From Myrica gale (taxonomy: Eukaryota; Streptophyta; Magnoliopsida; Fagales; Myricaceae), in assembly GCA_963930655.1 (NCBI GenBank), contig OZ005615.1, positions 14,278,001 through 14,342,000 on the forward strand: 64,000 bases of DNA, given 5' to 3'. The position numbers were made by a program, and so were the translations under genes. This document shows positions 1 through 12,694 of this stretch, piece after piece; within the stretch, counting starts at the first letter, position 1; each line of letters starts with the position of its first letter. The notes under the pieces were generated by a model. It did not search any database. It worked only from the letters and a program-made list of their open reading frames with translations, and was not told where the DNA came from.

Positions 1-1482
1 TTGTCGAATCAATGAGGTGTCTAGAAAGACTTCCTTAAATCACCCTCTTAAGTTTCACTCATGTTACATGGATATCCCAGGTCGCTAGTCTATCCTAAAA
101 AAGGGGGGGGAATGCACATTGGCTTGAAACAGTTCCCCAAGTTCCAACGCAGAACTACTTCGGGCAATATGATAGATATCAGATATGAATCAAAATTATA
201 GGAATGTGTCCATGAGTCTTAAATCATGGAATGTGCCGAGCTACATATCCGCAGCTGATGCAGACCCTGAGTCCAATTTGCATAGGCATTCACTGAATAA
301 AATTATAGTTATTATTGAGATAAGTCACTCATTGAGAAATGGAAAGGTTTCGCCAATCTTCTGAACTTTCCATCCAGGAGTTATACAATTATGTTGCATC
401 CTTCCATGATCCAACATTTTCCCCAATGCATATCAAACAATTTATCTTCGTTTTGTCCAACACTTCAAAAATGGAGAAAGGAAATCACCAAAACCTTAAT
501 ATCCTCAAAGCACAAACAACCAGAGAAAGTCAATTACCACCCCTGCACCTCAGGAGGATTTCTTTTTGGGTCTGTTAGGACCTATGTACGGGAGAAATGA
601 TATATACCCTAAAAGCCATCTAGTAACATAACTACATTGCCTTCCAAGTTACTTTCAAAAACTGTTAACCTGACACATATTTTCTTCTTGAAACAACTCA
701 CTTACCCATATCATAAAACGTACTCTCTCAAAACACAACTATAAAACGTGAGCAAGAGTTATGATTTAAGAATCAGAATCACCCAAAAGCCATAATTATG
801 AAATATATTACCTCCCAAATATACCACCATTCTTCCACATTGAGATTCCTAGACTTTGTTACCGCATAAGAGGAGCAAAGAACAAGAACTTTAGCAATTA
901 GCATTTCCTAAACACTTCAGATCTAAAGGCTTAGAGTCAACATATTCTCACACCATTTCCAAATAAGAAGAATCACAAATCCCAGACAACCCACCCTTGG
1001 AACAACCGAAAATGCAGTTAACACACTCGCTTCTGTCCATAACCATAAAGCAGAAACACCCCCACACCACACCCAAAAAAAATGGTGAGGGGGGAACACA
1101 CAAATAGCATGGTTTGGGAACCGGTCCCAGTCCCGGTTTAAGAGTTCCAAACCAGTGGGACCGATTTTTTCAGACCCGTGTTTGGCAAATGTGGTGATCA
1201 TAAAGTGAACCATTCAAGGTATCCCCTGCAAATGAGACTAGAGCCCCGGCCCCTGTCCTAACAACAGAAAACCCATCAACAACAACAACGAGACATCAGA
1301 CAAGCACGCAATAAAGTCAAAAAATCATTCTTTGAAGCTGAAATCTATAAAACCATTACACTAACTCTACAGCTAAACATTTCGTGCAAATACACACAAA
1401 TATACAAAACATCTCGAGGGAATTGAAAGAAGAAGAAAAAAAACTCTATCACACAACTGAGGGATTAAGGAAAGAAAGGGAC
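1..1482. other. No confident gene; intron or 3' flank of the next gene
   Basis: No reading frame here resembles a known protein. On the minus strand this stretch lies downstream of the donor site at 1482-1481, so it is probably the next intron of the small membrane protein gene. I could not find that gene's last exon, which may lie beyond the window. Confidence 0.4.
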
Positions 1483-1922
1483 CTCCAACAGCAACATTCA
1501 CAGCCAAGAGCATGGGCCAGACAAACTTGTAACGCCGAGCAAATGACTCTTTGGGGGGCTGCTGAGGTGGCGGAGCTGAAGACTGAGGCCCCATGGACGA
1601 CGACGACGAAGATGTCAGTGGTGAAGAAAAATCCTTGGCTTTCTGTTGCTGCTCTTGACTTTGTTTCAGTTGTCCTATTTGTGAAGGTCACAAACAAGCA
1701 ATCGATTAAAATTCAGACAGCGAATACGCCGCAAGGACAAAAAGCAGCAGAATCTTGACGGCAGTACAGAAACCCGTGCTCTTGTTTCTCAAAAACAACA
1801 TCGGAAAAAAGAAGAAGAAGAGAGATTGGTTATCTGAGAGTACGGGAAATGGTCGTCGAGGACTCGAGCTCGAGCTTACCCTTTTTGGGTTTGTTGGTGT
1901 AAAGCTTTGGAGCTTCGCCCAT
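1483..1922 (-). CDS. Small single-pass membrane protein, 5' two exons (partial)
   Basis: Exon 1 is 1922-1880 and starts MGEAPKLYTNKPKK. It ends at a GT donor at 1879. Exon 2 is 1674-1483, begins after an AG acceptor and ends at a GT donor at 1482. Joined, they read about 78 residues in one frame: a basic start, a Gln/Lys-rich stretch (QLKQSQEQQQK), a Ser run, a Pro/Gln stretch, then ESFARRYKFVWPMLLAVNVAVG, whose end is the start of a transmembrane segment. The phase-1 donor fits a following Ala codon. I believe this is the short conserved plant protein annotated in Arabidopsis as At1g55160, but that is from memory. The function is not established. The 3' part is missing. The gene lies downstream of the RH20 helicase on the same strand. 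Confidence 0.62.
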
Positions 1923-2121
1923 CGTTGCTTCCGATTCCTTTGTCAACACCCTTTCTTCTTCTCCGACCACCGGGACATATTCGGTTTCAGTAAAAGTTAG
2001 AGGATCTCAGAGAAGTTGTAAATATTTACGTCGAACAATATTTTATTTGTGTGTTGTGTAAAGTGAAATTTGAAGTAATTTGAAGTAATTTGTTGTTTGT
2101 AGATTATTATTATAATATTTA

Positions 2122-2504
2122 GGGAATTTGACAACTTGGTCCTTGAGTTTATACCCTTTTGGCAAATGGGTCCTTGAGTTTCAAATTTCAAAATTTTAGT
2201 CCTTAGGTTTTCGTTGTTTGACAAAATGGTTCTTCCGTTAGTTTGCCGTCCATATATTTAACGGATTTGAAGCGGTCGTCCGCTATATGAAGCGGTCGAC
2301 CGCTTCATATAGCGGACGACTACTCACTTTTTACACATATATCAGGTAGACCGCTTCAAATCCGTCAAGCATATGGGCGACAGACTAACGGAAGGACCAT
2401 TTTGTCAAACAACGAAAACCCAAGGACTAAAATTTTGAATTTTGAAATCTAAGGACCCATTTGTCAAAGGGGTATAAACTCAAGGACTGAAATGCTGAAT
2501 TCCC
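2122..2504. mobile_element. MULE-type foldback MITE
   Basis: The two halves are inverted copies of each other, with ends GGGAATTTG and its complement. A perfect 9-bp target duplication, TAATATTTA, lies at 2113-2121 and 2505-2513. Nine-base duplications with termini starting GGG are typical of Mutator-like elements. There is no coding capacity. The centre is a perfect 46-bp palindrome (2275-2320). Confidence 0.85.
2275..2320. repeat. Perfect 46-bp palindrome at the MITE centre
   Basis: Two 23-base arms meet at GTCGAC with no spacer. They form the hairpin tip of the foldback element around them. Confidence 0.85.
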
Positions 2505-2950
2505 TAATATTTATTATAAATTCGAATTTATTTTTTATTTTTTTATTAAAAGTTGAATATTTGAAAGGTATTAAAAAAATTACAAGCCACTAATGCGATA
2601 AGCTGAACTTTTGCAAAAGTTGAATATTTGCCGCCTGACGAAGCTGCAGGCCGCAGGCCACACGGTATCGTAGGGAAGGGGACAAAATTGTGAATCCTAC
2701 GAATCATGTTCGGTGGTAGTTTTTTAATTGAATGCGAATCCTATGAATCCTGCCAAAAAGAACATGACCCTGACTCTACTAAGCTACCACTGTCGAAGTT
2801 CGCCATAATTCTTTTAATTTTCAGGTCATCCCGTTAGTTTGCCTTTTTTTTCATCCATACCCTAAAGGGCTGCACAACCGTAAATCCAGTTGTTCTTATA
2901 TGACCGGATCGGACCACATAAATGGTCGGGACCGGTTTTATTTTTTTTGG
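2505..2950. other. Intergenic, no feature recognised
   Basis: AT-rich intergenic DNA without a convincing reading frame or repeat structure. It separates two foldback elements. Confidence 0.5.
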
Positions 2951-3473
2951 TTAATTACAAAAATCCCCCACGAACTTATACATCAATCTCAAATACTTTC
3001 ATAAACTCAAACTCGTTGCAACTCGCCCCCACAAACTATACTTTTCTTTGTCATTTCATCCCTCAACCTACTGGAATTGTTATATCGAACGATTTTTGTC
3101 CCACTTAAACGACACGTGACCCTCTCTTTACTTGAAAAGACGAATTTGACCAGCTTGATTCTAAGTGAGTCATCTTTTTTGTTTTAATAAAAAAAATCAG
3201 TTAACTACATATATTTTTTGGCTCTACAAATTGCTATAAAGTATTGTAGAAGACTAGGGATGACCCAAACGAGGATAAATTCTTCTTTTCAATTAAGGAG
3301 AAGGTCACGTGTCGTTTAAGTGGGACAAAAATCGTTCGATATAACAACTTCAGTAGGTTGATGGATGAAATCACAACGAAAAGTATAGTTTGTAGGGGCG
3401 AGTTGTAACGAGTTCAATTTTATGAGGGTATTTGAGAGTGGGCTATAAGTTAGTGGGGGGGTTTTGTAATTAA
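2951..3473. mobile_element. Foldback MITE related to the giant MULE termini
   Basis: The arms are long inverted copies (about 190 bp) running inward from TTAATTACAAAAATCCCCC and its complement. Both carry the ATCGTTCGATATAAC-type block and an ACGTG-containing block. The terminal sequence resembles the inverted repeats of the 23919-47063 element (GGGTTAATTACAAAAAT). The flanks are poly-T on both sides, so the target duplication cannot be set. Non-coding. Confidence 0.72.
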
Positions 3474-3972
3474 TTTTTTTTTTCATTTTTGTAATTTTTT
3501 AAAAAAATTAGATTAATTTCAAAGAGGGGAGACCATATAAAAATGTAGAATTTTAGTTTAGGTTAAAACTAAACTTTTTAAGTTTGTAATTCTGGTTTTG
3601 TTCAGCCTTAATACCCTCTCGATTTTCAGAAGATGCACACAAGGTTTTTTTTTTCTAAGAAAGAAATCCATATACAAGGAGTTAAAAGCTAATAATAAGT
3701 TCTAAACGCTGGAACTGACCCAATAGCCCAAGAATGCCACTTCTTTATTTTATTTCATATACAAATGAATAATGAATGGAAAGGATGGCAAAACGGTAAG
3801 CTCAAGGGGAGAACAAAATCTTATGTAATTTTTTGAATGGATTATACACTATTTAAATGTTGTTCGTGTAAAGTTTCTACATATATACATCTATTATATT
3901 TATCTCTCTCCAAAAATTATACAAAATCCTACTCTTAGAGCGAATGGTTAGCTATAAAGGGTACGACCAGTT
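3474..3972. other. Intergenic, no feature recognised
   Basis: AT-rich sequence with poly-T and poly-A runs. I see no gene or structured repeat. Confidence 0.45.
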
Positions 3973-4339
3973 TAATTTTTAGGGAAATTGGCAATATAGT
4001 CACTAAGTTTATATCACGCTGACAATTTAGTCACTAAGTTTCATTTTTTTATTTTATGGTCACTGAGTCCATACGCGTGTGACGATATGGTCTTCCGTCC
4101 ATATTCCATCAATCTATTTAACGGAATCTCACACCATGTAAGCCTTTAAAGACGTCAGCAGCCAACTCACTCAAAACTCTCCAAACACATCGTTTAATGT
4201 ATCCTCCACCATGAACAAACAACGACTAATTGGGGGCACCATGGTCGCAAAAGTTGTTTGGCGGTGATCAAAGAATCCGACTCCGACGACCATATAGATT
4301 CAACTTCCCGTTAGGCCCAAACCTTTTATTTTTTAATAT

Positions 4340-4373
4340 GCAGAGGGTGAAATGGCGTCATTTCACCCTCTGC
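4340..4373. repeat. Perfect hairpin, 15-bp arms, 4-base loop
   Basis: GCAGAGGGTGAAATG is followed by GCGT and the exact complement of the arm. It lies ~1 kb upstream of the hAT transposase start and begins CAGAGG, like the hAT family termini. I cannot prove it is the hAT 5' border. Confidence 0.75.
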
Positions 4374-7300
4374 CTTAAAAAAACAAACAAAAACAAAATT
4401 CAAAACGTGAAAAAACTTCTCCTCTCTCTCTCACATCTTCAAATTTTCACTCCCTCTCTCTTTCTCTCCCACCGCTGCACGACCCTCACAACTGTGCCCA
4501 CTGCCCCGTTGTCCACCGCTGACCGCCCACTTCCAGCTGCCGCACCAGCGTCCAGCCGTCTCTCTATCTCCATCGATCACTGCCTCTCTTTCTCGCCCAC
4601 TACCGCACCACCGTGCCCACTGCCCTGTTGTCCACCACTGACCACCCACTGATGACTGCCGCACCACTACTGCTGCACCCGCGTCCAGCCATCTCTCTCC
4701 CTCTCTCGGTCTATGCCTCCCTCTCTCTGGACTCTCAGCTCTCTCTCAATCTCATTATTTTGATTTTTTAAGGTTTCAATTTTTGCAGGATCCTCGAGAT
4801 TTTACACTTGAAAATTGTTGGACCTCCGACCCCTAGTATGTCTCTCTAACCAAGATTCTCTCTCTACAATTCAGTATAAAAATTTATTTATTCAGTATGC
4901 TAAAAATGCTCTAGTGTTTGTAATTTTGTGATTTGTGGTTTGTGAAACTGTTGGAGGATGTGATTGAATTGGTTTAGAAATTGGATATATGTGATTTGTG
5001 AAATTGTTTATTTGATTTGGTTTGTAAAATTGTTTTCATTTTTGAATAATTTGATTGTAATATCAATTGAATGCAATGTAATTAGATTGTAATTTTGATT
5101 TGAATTACGAATTTTGACATTGTGTGAAATTGGGGGTTTTTTTATTAGTATAATTTTTAATTAATTTGATTGTAATATCAATTGAATGCAATGTAATTAG
5201 ATTGTAATTTGGAATTGAATTAGGGATTTTTACAAATTGTGAAATTGGAGATTTTTTTAGTAGTATCATTTTTAATTAATTTGATTGTAATGTCAAGTGA
5301 ATGCAATGTAATTAGATTGAAATTTAGATTTGAATTAATTATATTGAAATTTGGATTTTTGAGTTGTGATCCAATTGATTGATTGTCTTCACTCTGTTTT
5401 ATTTTGGTTAGATAATGGATAAGTTTGTGATAAGAAAGTCACGTAGCATGGAGTCATTTAATACTCCTAACACGGCTACTAATTCTGAAAATGATATTAG
5501 TTCAAAAAGACCTCGCATTATGTTTAGCTCGGATGCTATTATTACTGACCCAGGGTTTTGTAAACCCATTGAAAAATATGATGTTGAGATTAGGGATCAA
5601 GTCCGTAGGGAGTACTTGATCAGAGGTCATTTTCATTCTCATGGCTATGATTTTCCCAAGAAGCAATACGGGCAAGAAATGAAGGGTTTTATGGAGGTAT
5701 GATTTAAAGATTTTATTTGGTTGGAATTTGGCTTATCAAAGGATGAAGCATATTGCTTGTGGTGTTATCTGTTTAGGCGACCTAGAGGAGAGAAGTCCGG
5801 GGGAGATAAGTTTACATCTACGGGATTTAGCAATTAAAAAAAGGCAGTGGAAGTTTTTAGTGAACATGTTGGTGCACATGATAGTGCTCACAATGAAGCT
5901 AGAATACAATGTGAAACACTTGAAAATCAGCGACAAAGTGTGTCGCACATGTTATCCGCACACGGGCACGATCAAAAGAATGCTTATCGCATTCGTTTAA
6001 CAGTGGTTTTAGATGTCCTTCGTTATCTTTTAGGGCAATGATTAGTTTTTCGTGATCATGAAGAGTCTGAGAGTTCAATAAGGATGAACAATTTTCTTGA
6101 GCTTCTGAATGTGTTTTGCCAACGTGATGAAAAGATTGCTACTACACTTAACACTAATTCTCCTGGAAACAACCAAATGATTGCTCCAAATATTCAGAAG
6201 GAAATGACGAGTTGAAATTGGAGATGAATTTTATTCTCTTATGATTGATGAGTCTCAAGATAATTCAGTGAAGGAACAAATGACAGTGGTTTTGAGATAT
6301 GTGAATATACGTGGACAGGTGATTAAAAGGTTTTTTAGTGGGGAACATGTTCCTAATACTTGCTCTTAATATTTGAAAAAAATTATAGACAAATTGTTTA
6401 CAAGACATGGGTTGTCAATATCCAGATTGAGAGGTCAAGGGTATGATGGGACATCAAACATGCGAGGCGAGTTCAATGGGTTGAAGTCACTCATTTTGAG
6501 AGACAATCCTTCTGTTATATATATTCATTGTTTTGCTCATCAACTTCAATTGGCTGTTGTTGGTATTTCAAAGAATAACTTGTAAGTTGGTGATTTTTAA
6601 ATTATACTTTCTTGATTGTGAATATGGTTGGAGCGTCATGTAAACGGAAAGATATTCTTCGGCAAAGTTGTCATGAGAAGATAGTGGAGTGGTTGGACAA
6701 AGAAGAGATTTCTAGTGGAAGAGACAAAAATCAAGAAACCAGTTTCGCACGATCAGGTGATTACAATATTTCATTATAATATTAATAGACTATTTAGTTT
6801 TTTTATTTGTTTATAGTTTTATAATTCCTATAACATTGTAGGTGACACTTGTTGGAGTTCATACAACCTTACAATAATTTGTCTCTTCACTATGTGGTCA
6901 TCAGTATTGGAAGTGCTTGAACACATAAAAGATGACGGTATTCTCCAAAACAAAGATCTATGGCTATGAGTTTGATGGATAAGATGAAAAGTTTTGATTT
7001 TGTATTCACTATACATATGTTGAGGAATATAATGAGAATTACAAACGAATTGTCACAAGTCTTATATCGAAAAGATCAAGACATTGTTAATGCTATGAGT
7101 TTGGTTGGAGTTGTGAAGGAACAATTGCAAGAAACGAGAGATATAGAATGAGATGAATTTTTGGAAGAAGTCAAAACTTTTTGTGTGAATAACTCTATTA
7201 GTGTGTCGAATATGAAAGACATTATACCAACTTGTAGTCGTTCGAGGCGTGGAGGGCAAACTATAACTTATTTCCATCATTTTCGTGTGGAAGTGTTTTG

Positions 7301-10300
7301 CGAGGTTATTGATTTGATCATTCAGGAGATGAATAATCGGTTCACAGAAGCAATTACGGAGTTACTTCTTTGCATAGGATGTCTTGATCCAAAAAATTCA
7401 TTCTCAGCGTTTGATCATGCTAAGTTACGTCGTCTTACTGAGCTTTATCTAGAAGATTTCATAGTAGATGATCATTTGATACTTAAAAATCAGCTTAATA
7501 CATATATTAGAGATGTTAGAAGAAATGATGTTTTTTCTGGGCTTCAAGATATTAGAGGTCTTGCTATGAAGATGGTTGGGACCAAAAAGAATACTTTATT
7601 TCCATTAGTTTATCGACTTATTGAGTTGTCATTAGTCTTATCAGTTGCGACTGCAACCGTTGAAAGAGTATTTTCTACGATGAAGATCATCAAGAGTGAT
7701 TTACGTAATAGGATGAGAGATGACTGAATGAATAATTGCATGACAGTGTATGTCACGCCCCGAATGGCATCCCGCAGGGACCGTGACAGCCGCGAGCAAT
7801 CCCCCGGATAGCTCCAGCGTTCTTACATATATGCTTACAGCGGAATAAAGCAGAATCTCGAGAGAACGAGCCAACTCTCATCATAATAAGGTTCTCGACA
7901 ATCTTTCACCTTAATACATATATAACATGTCTGATACTTAACAAATGACGGATCTCATCGATCCTGTCACCTCAATAAGATACGAACATAATCTTTTCCT
8001 TCTAAGTCAGGTAGTCCTCCTGACTTTCTTCACCTGGAGCATCTGGAATGACACGATTTTAAAAACGTGAGTCAAAAAGACTCAGTAAGGGAAAACATAA
8101 ACTTAAAACATGCTCTTGACTTGTACTTGCATAATCATGAAAGAGAATAAACTTGATTCGTGATACACATGCATGCTCATGGATATGCATATGCTCTTGC
8201 TTGAAGTTGGCCCCAGGCCCTTGAAAATATCTCTTTCATGCTTGCTTGTGAAATCGGCCCTTGGCCCTTGAAACCACTTATTCATACTTGTGCCACTCTT
8301 GGCCTTTTCATAATCATTTCATATCTCTTACTTGTGGGCTCGCTCCATTTAACCCCTGAAGTCAGGGTTGTGCGTTCCCTTTGGAACCGTCCCCGAATTC
8401 CCTTGGAGACCTTACATGCGGTCAGCTAGCGCACCTTCTCTCATTTGTCCTTCAGTGGCTAGACATGACCCTTGGAGGCACCACACCTTCTCAATGTCCT
8501 TCAGTGTGGGTTGCACAACCTCGTGGATTCACCCATCCTTCTCACAATTGTCCTTCGGTATGGGAGTCCATCTTGATGGTACGGTACCGACCAGTGCCCC
8601 TTAACTTAACTTATTGTTTCATAAAACATTCCATAATTTCCCATAAAATCATTGCATAAATATTCTCTTTAGAAAAATTCATGCAATGCACATGTCATGT
8701 CATGCTTGATCAAAATCTCATGCTTGTTCATGAAATGATGCAGTGTGTCATTCCAGTTTTGAAAAGAACCACTTACTGTCCACTTACAGTATCCACTTAC
8801 ACTCGGTCCTCCTTGGTAGTGTATAAAACACGTAGATCGCCTACAAGCGATACTGAAATGTTCAGTCATCCACATTCAACAAAACATACAAACGTATCAT
8901 ATACAACTTTAGTTTCAGAATTCATATTTTAAATCATATGATTATATTATGTGACCTTCCTTGTAAACAACGTTAACTTTCATAAATCCAGGTGAAAACA
9001 GCAAGGATCATATATATCAAACAATTCCAATTATGCGAACTTCTAGGATATTTCAATTCGATCCTTTAACATCTTCTTTCATAGCCTTAATATCCAATAT
9101 CAAATCTGTAACTTATTCAATCATTATCAGAATGATCTGAAATTCGGTTTGAATTCTTTTATCTTTATTGACCTTTGCCCTAACCTTGTGTCGGAAGGCA
9201 AACTATGCCGTCAAGGTCAATTTAAACCGAGTCTAATGATCTGCCAAGGTTGCATGCAACAATATACCCGAGCAAGTTGCTGTCTTTATTTTATTCGCCT
9301 CCGACTTGGATACAACCTTAGTACATTTATTCTATCCCGAAAGCATCACTGAATTTAATTCATTTGCACCATAATCTTACACGGTTACAAGTAACAACAC
9401 CACATTTCCACACTATGGCATATTTGCCCAAGCATGCACAAAACGTATTTTCAACTATGGTCCATAATTTGACCTCCTCTTAGGCTTTCTCTCTTAAATA
9501 CCTCTGGTGCATTATTGACATCCTAGGTCAAGATCCATCCATATATGCTTCTTAGATTCCAAAATCGATATTAATCCATCAAGGGAAGACTAACAGGACC
9601 TTAACAACATCCAATGGTTTTCGACTTCCTTCATGTATAAACTTGTAAGGTATATAAACTATAGAGCAATGGTGCCTTTCTTATCATCATATCCCAACTA
9701 TGATTAAATCTTAACTAGGGTTCCCAATAATATTTCATCAAAAGGTCATGGTTCTTCAATATTTTCCCACTAGCCTAAACTCTAATTTCCTTATCCATCA
9801 CAATAACGAAAATCCATAAATCATAAATGGTACTTAGGGTTTCATTATTACTAACATTCGACCACTACCATTATGCACCAAATAATCACAACTTTTACTC
9901 CAATGGTGATCCCATCCTCCATTCAACAATTTCACAACCTAGGATCTATAAATCAAAGCACCAACACAATACATCATACTCATAGCAATATTCGGCCAAC
10001 TCAAAATATCACAACACCACTAGGTTTTCTTTGGTTCTATCACCTTGCATGCATTCTTTACACATAGCACTCATCTACCATACATTAGGTCATAAATCTT
10101 GTACACAACATGGCCAATGTCCAGATCTGAGCATATACAATTCACTTATGAAAACCTAAGCATATATGGTTCGGCTATACATCAAAATCCCACATTTTTT
10201 CATGCTAAAATTATAATATACATCTCCTTTGCATTCATGACCCGTCTCGCATGTATTAATTCCATATTTTCATCATATACAACCACCAACTCTAGATCTA

Positions 10301-10478
10301 TCATTTAGAGACCTCAACAACACAAGATCTAAAGGAAAAACAACCATACCATTCGGCCAAGCACAACCTAGGCTAGGTCTAACCCTTTTTCTAACATACA
10401 TTGCTCATCCTTGCATTTTATCACCTATCTTGCATATATCAACTTCATATCTTCATTTCGTTCGGGTTTTAGTGGGAT

Positions 10479-10661
10479 GTGTCGACACCATCACTCAAGG
10501 TGTCGACACTTCCAACACTTAGTCAAAATCACTCTAGTTCCGGAAAAATATAAACATTCGGGTATTAGTCTAATGTGTCGACACTTACAACACTTAGTCA
10601 AAATTCACTTTGGGCTCCAGAAAAAGGTAAACTTTCGGGTGTTTGTATAATGTGTCGACAC
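10479..10661. repeat. GTGTCGACAC palindrome repeats, ~76-bp period
   Basis: The 10-base palindrome occurs at 10479, 10500, 10575 and 10652. The last three are spaced 75 and 77 bp apart. Intervening text is also similar (CACTTAGTCAAAAT repeats). It lies within the solo LTR. Confidence 0.75.
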
Positions 10662-11725
10662 GAATCCACATGACTAGATTTATACATTAGACACATCAAC
10701 AGCCCTAGATCTAAGAAAATATTCAACTTTCATTCAACAAAACATAAACTTCTTCTAGTATACATTGTCTATTCTTTGCATTTTTCCAACATTTAAAACT
10801 TAGATCTAAAGCATGTATGTCCAGATCTATCACTTGCACATACCCATGTTCAAAGTCCAACTAAAATAGAAAACAAAAACTCAATATCCAACCCCATATG
10901 GTTTGGCCAACATAGAGATGCAAGATCCATGCTTACCTTGTTGTCCTTCCTTCCTCCCCTTTGATCCCTTGAAAGCTTCTTCCCCTTTTTCACCTACTAA
11001 GCAACCTAATACTCTTAGTCATTCAGATCTCAACATATCCATGCATGAAACAACTAAAACCCTAGATCTATACACAAGAGTTCGGCCATCAAGAGAGTTT
11101 TTTACCTTAGTGCTCCTTTGGCCCTTTTTCTCTCTTTCCTTTGCAAAATACCTCTTTCCCTTCACTTCTTCTTCTCCTTTCTTCTCCTTTGTTCTTCTTC
11201 CTTGTCCTCCTTCTTCCCTTTACACAAAATCCCCTTGACCCAAGCTCAAATCTCAGCCTTTTGGTTCAAGGGTTTTGGTCTCCCCTTGATTTCTCTCCTT
11301 TGGGTATTCGGTTTCTCTCTTCTCCTTGGTGTTTGGTTCCTCTCTTCTAGGCTTAGTGTTGGTCGACCAAGGTGACCTAAATGAGCTCATGTGAAGGGGG
11401 GAAAAGGGTATAGGCGTGTGAGGCAAATGGTCATGCATCTAGCCATGATTTCGGCCATGACAATTTCTTTCCTCTTCCATGTCATTTTTCAGCTTTTCCA
11501 TTTCTTGTCTCCCTTATGTCTCCATTGCCTTTCTAGTATAACACTTTGCACCACAAAAATTCAAACCTCTATGCCATTCACGTGTGTCCTCCCCCTCCAC
11601 ATAAATCCAACTTCTAGTTTGAAGCTTGTTCCCCATTTAGTTAACTTGGTTGAATTCCAACTACCTAGTTTACTTAGTAAAATAATGAAGTTTAGCAATA
11701 CTAATCTCATATTATAAACTTGACT

Positions 11726-12125
11726 TCAAGGCCCATTGGGCAGCCCAATAAATCCTTAATCCAAGGCCCAACATTACCACCTAAAGCCCAATTCATAAGC
11801 ATAAGGGCTTAGGCCCAATGTCCAACTTCCTTAAGGCCCAATAGCACCATTACAAGGCCCATTGCCATGGGCTTCATGGCAACCCAATATCATGCATTCC
11901 CAAGCCCATCTCCATGATTATTTTGGCAGCCCATTAGCATGCCATTATAAGCCCAATATACACCAAATGTTATAAGCCTCACGACAGCCCAACATCACAC
12001 TTCAAGGGCCCATCATCACATGTAATTGGGCAGCCCATATGACACAACTTCAAGGCCCAATTACATCCAATAACCGGCCATAAATGGGTAGCCCAATATC
12101 AGCCCATTATTTGAGGTTTCTAAGC
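11726..12125. promoter_or_regulatory. Dense GCCCA / TGGGC (site II-like) array in the LTR
   Basis: At least 18 GCCCA cores fall in about 400 bp, mostly as GGCCCA, AGCCCAAT or GGGCAGCCCA. The TGGGCY core is the plant site II element bound by TCP factors. The second LTR copy (40620-41125) has a matching array, so this is a feature of the LTR family. Promoter or enhancer activity is inferred. Confidence 0.55.
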
Positions 12126-12694
12126 CCAACATGCAAGTCTTAATAATCAAAAATCATTCATAAGAAAATCCTTCAAAAATTAAAATCAAGAATATTGAAG
12201 GAAAATATACAATTAATCTAGCAACATGAAATTGGTTACTATAAAATTTAAATTCCAACCATAGTTATCATAACATCACATATTAGAATTTCAAAATAAT
12301 TACATATACATTTTCTTAACATAAAATCATGCCTTGGCCAAGCAAGGTTTCTTTTAATACAGAATAGGCCATGGAATCCTTCATCTAGTAATGAAGTAGA
12401 CACGGGTTTCTTCGGGGTCTTACAGTGTACATCGAGCAAGAACTTTTTAAAACTATTGAGAATGAAGTCATTTTGCAACATTTTCAGAAGATGCACAAAC
12501 GTAAAATGCAATTGTCATCTCTTAGTCGTAGTACATAATTCGGTACATGTATTCTAATATTTTTAATACTTTTAGTCTTTAATTTTCGATATTGTAACTT
12601 TAAGACAATTTTTTGCATTACGAAGGAAAAAAAATTCTTGTCATTTCGCGTTTAAAGTTCGAGCCCCATGAATTTTGATCCTGGAACGCCACTG

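Larger units (their letters stand above)
7751..12424 (-). mobile_element. 4.67-kb solo LTR, complete, with 5-bp target duplication
   Basis: On the minus strand it runs TGTAAGACCCCGAA to TTCGGGGCGTGACA. A perfect 5-bp duplication, GTGTA, sits at 7746-7750 and 12425-12429. The TG...CA ends and the 5-bp duplication are LTR-retrotransposon hallmarks. No gag-pol frames or second LTR are present, so recombination to a solo LTR is the simplest reading. Two related copies (40396-44567 and ~44945-46389) share its sequence throughout. It interrupts the hAT transposase near its C-terminus. An LTR this long suggests an Ogre/Tat-like Ty3 lineage, but that is inference. Confidence 0.82.
5415..12538 (+). 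pseudogene. TTF-zinc-finger / DUF4371 hAT transposase, degenerate and split
   Basis: The start is MDKFVIRKSRSMESFNTPN, followed by a TTF-type zinc finger region (DQVRREYL, YDFPKKQYGQE). Next come DUF4371-like blocks (FSEHVGAHDSAHNEARIQCE; DKLFTRHGLSISRLRGQGYDG; IYIHCFAHQLQLAVV). The C-terminal hAT dimerisation region follows at 7161-7727 (SVATATVERVFSTMKIIKS). The last 36 codons lie at 12425-12538 (YIEQELFKTIENEV), beyond an inserted solo LTR, and the frame reads straight across the 5-bp target duplication. Stops and frameshifts (for example after FMEV at 5700 and before MNNC at 7726) show it is dead. It ordinarily encodes the cut-and-paste transposase of a hAT element. Confidence 0.85.
5415..12694 (+). 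mobile_element. hAT element (CAGTGGCG family), 3' end resolved, 5' end not
   Basis: The 3' terminus is CGCCACTG at 12694. The last ~150 bp are the reverse complement of the left end of the 61740-63701 hAT, so both belong to one family. The 5' border upstream of 5415 could not be fixed: the expected 8-bp copy of CCCAAGAA was not found. It lies inside a MULE and contains a solo LTR. Confidence 0.68.

Noticed and set aside
2951..3473. 9-bp target duplication for this foldback
   Set aside because: Both flanks are poly-T, so any duplication is uninformative.
4230..4652. 140-codon plus frame as a gene upstream of the hAT transposase
   Set aside because: Mostly a translation of CT-rich leader sequence, with only a weak local KLFGGDQ similarity to the P450 fragment.
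8103..8659. Open frames repeated in all three LTR copies as possible accessory ORFs
   Set aside because: The frames do not agree between copies and are broken; the conserved signal is the DNA repeat itself.
11141..11440. Overlapping frames of leucine/phenylalanine-rich text as a membrane protein
   Set aside because: They are translations of a CT-rich tract in the LTR, with frames open in several registers at once.
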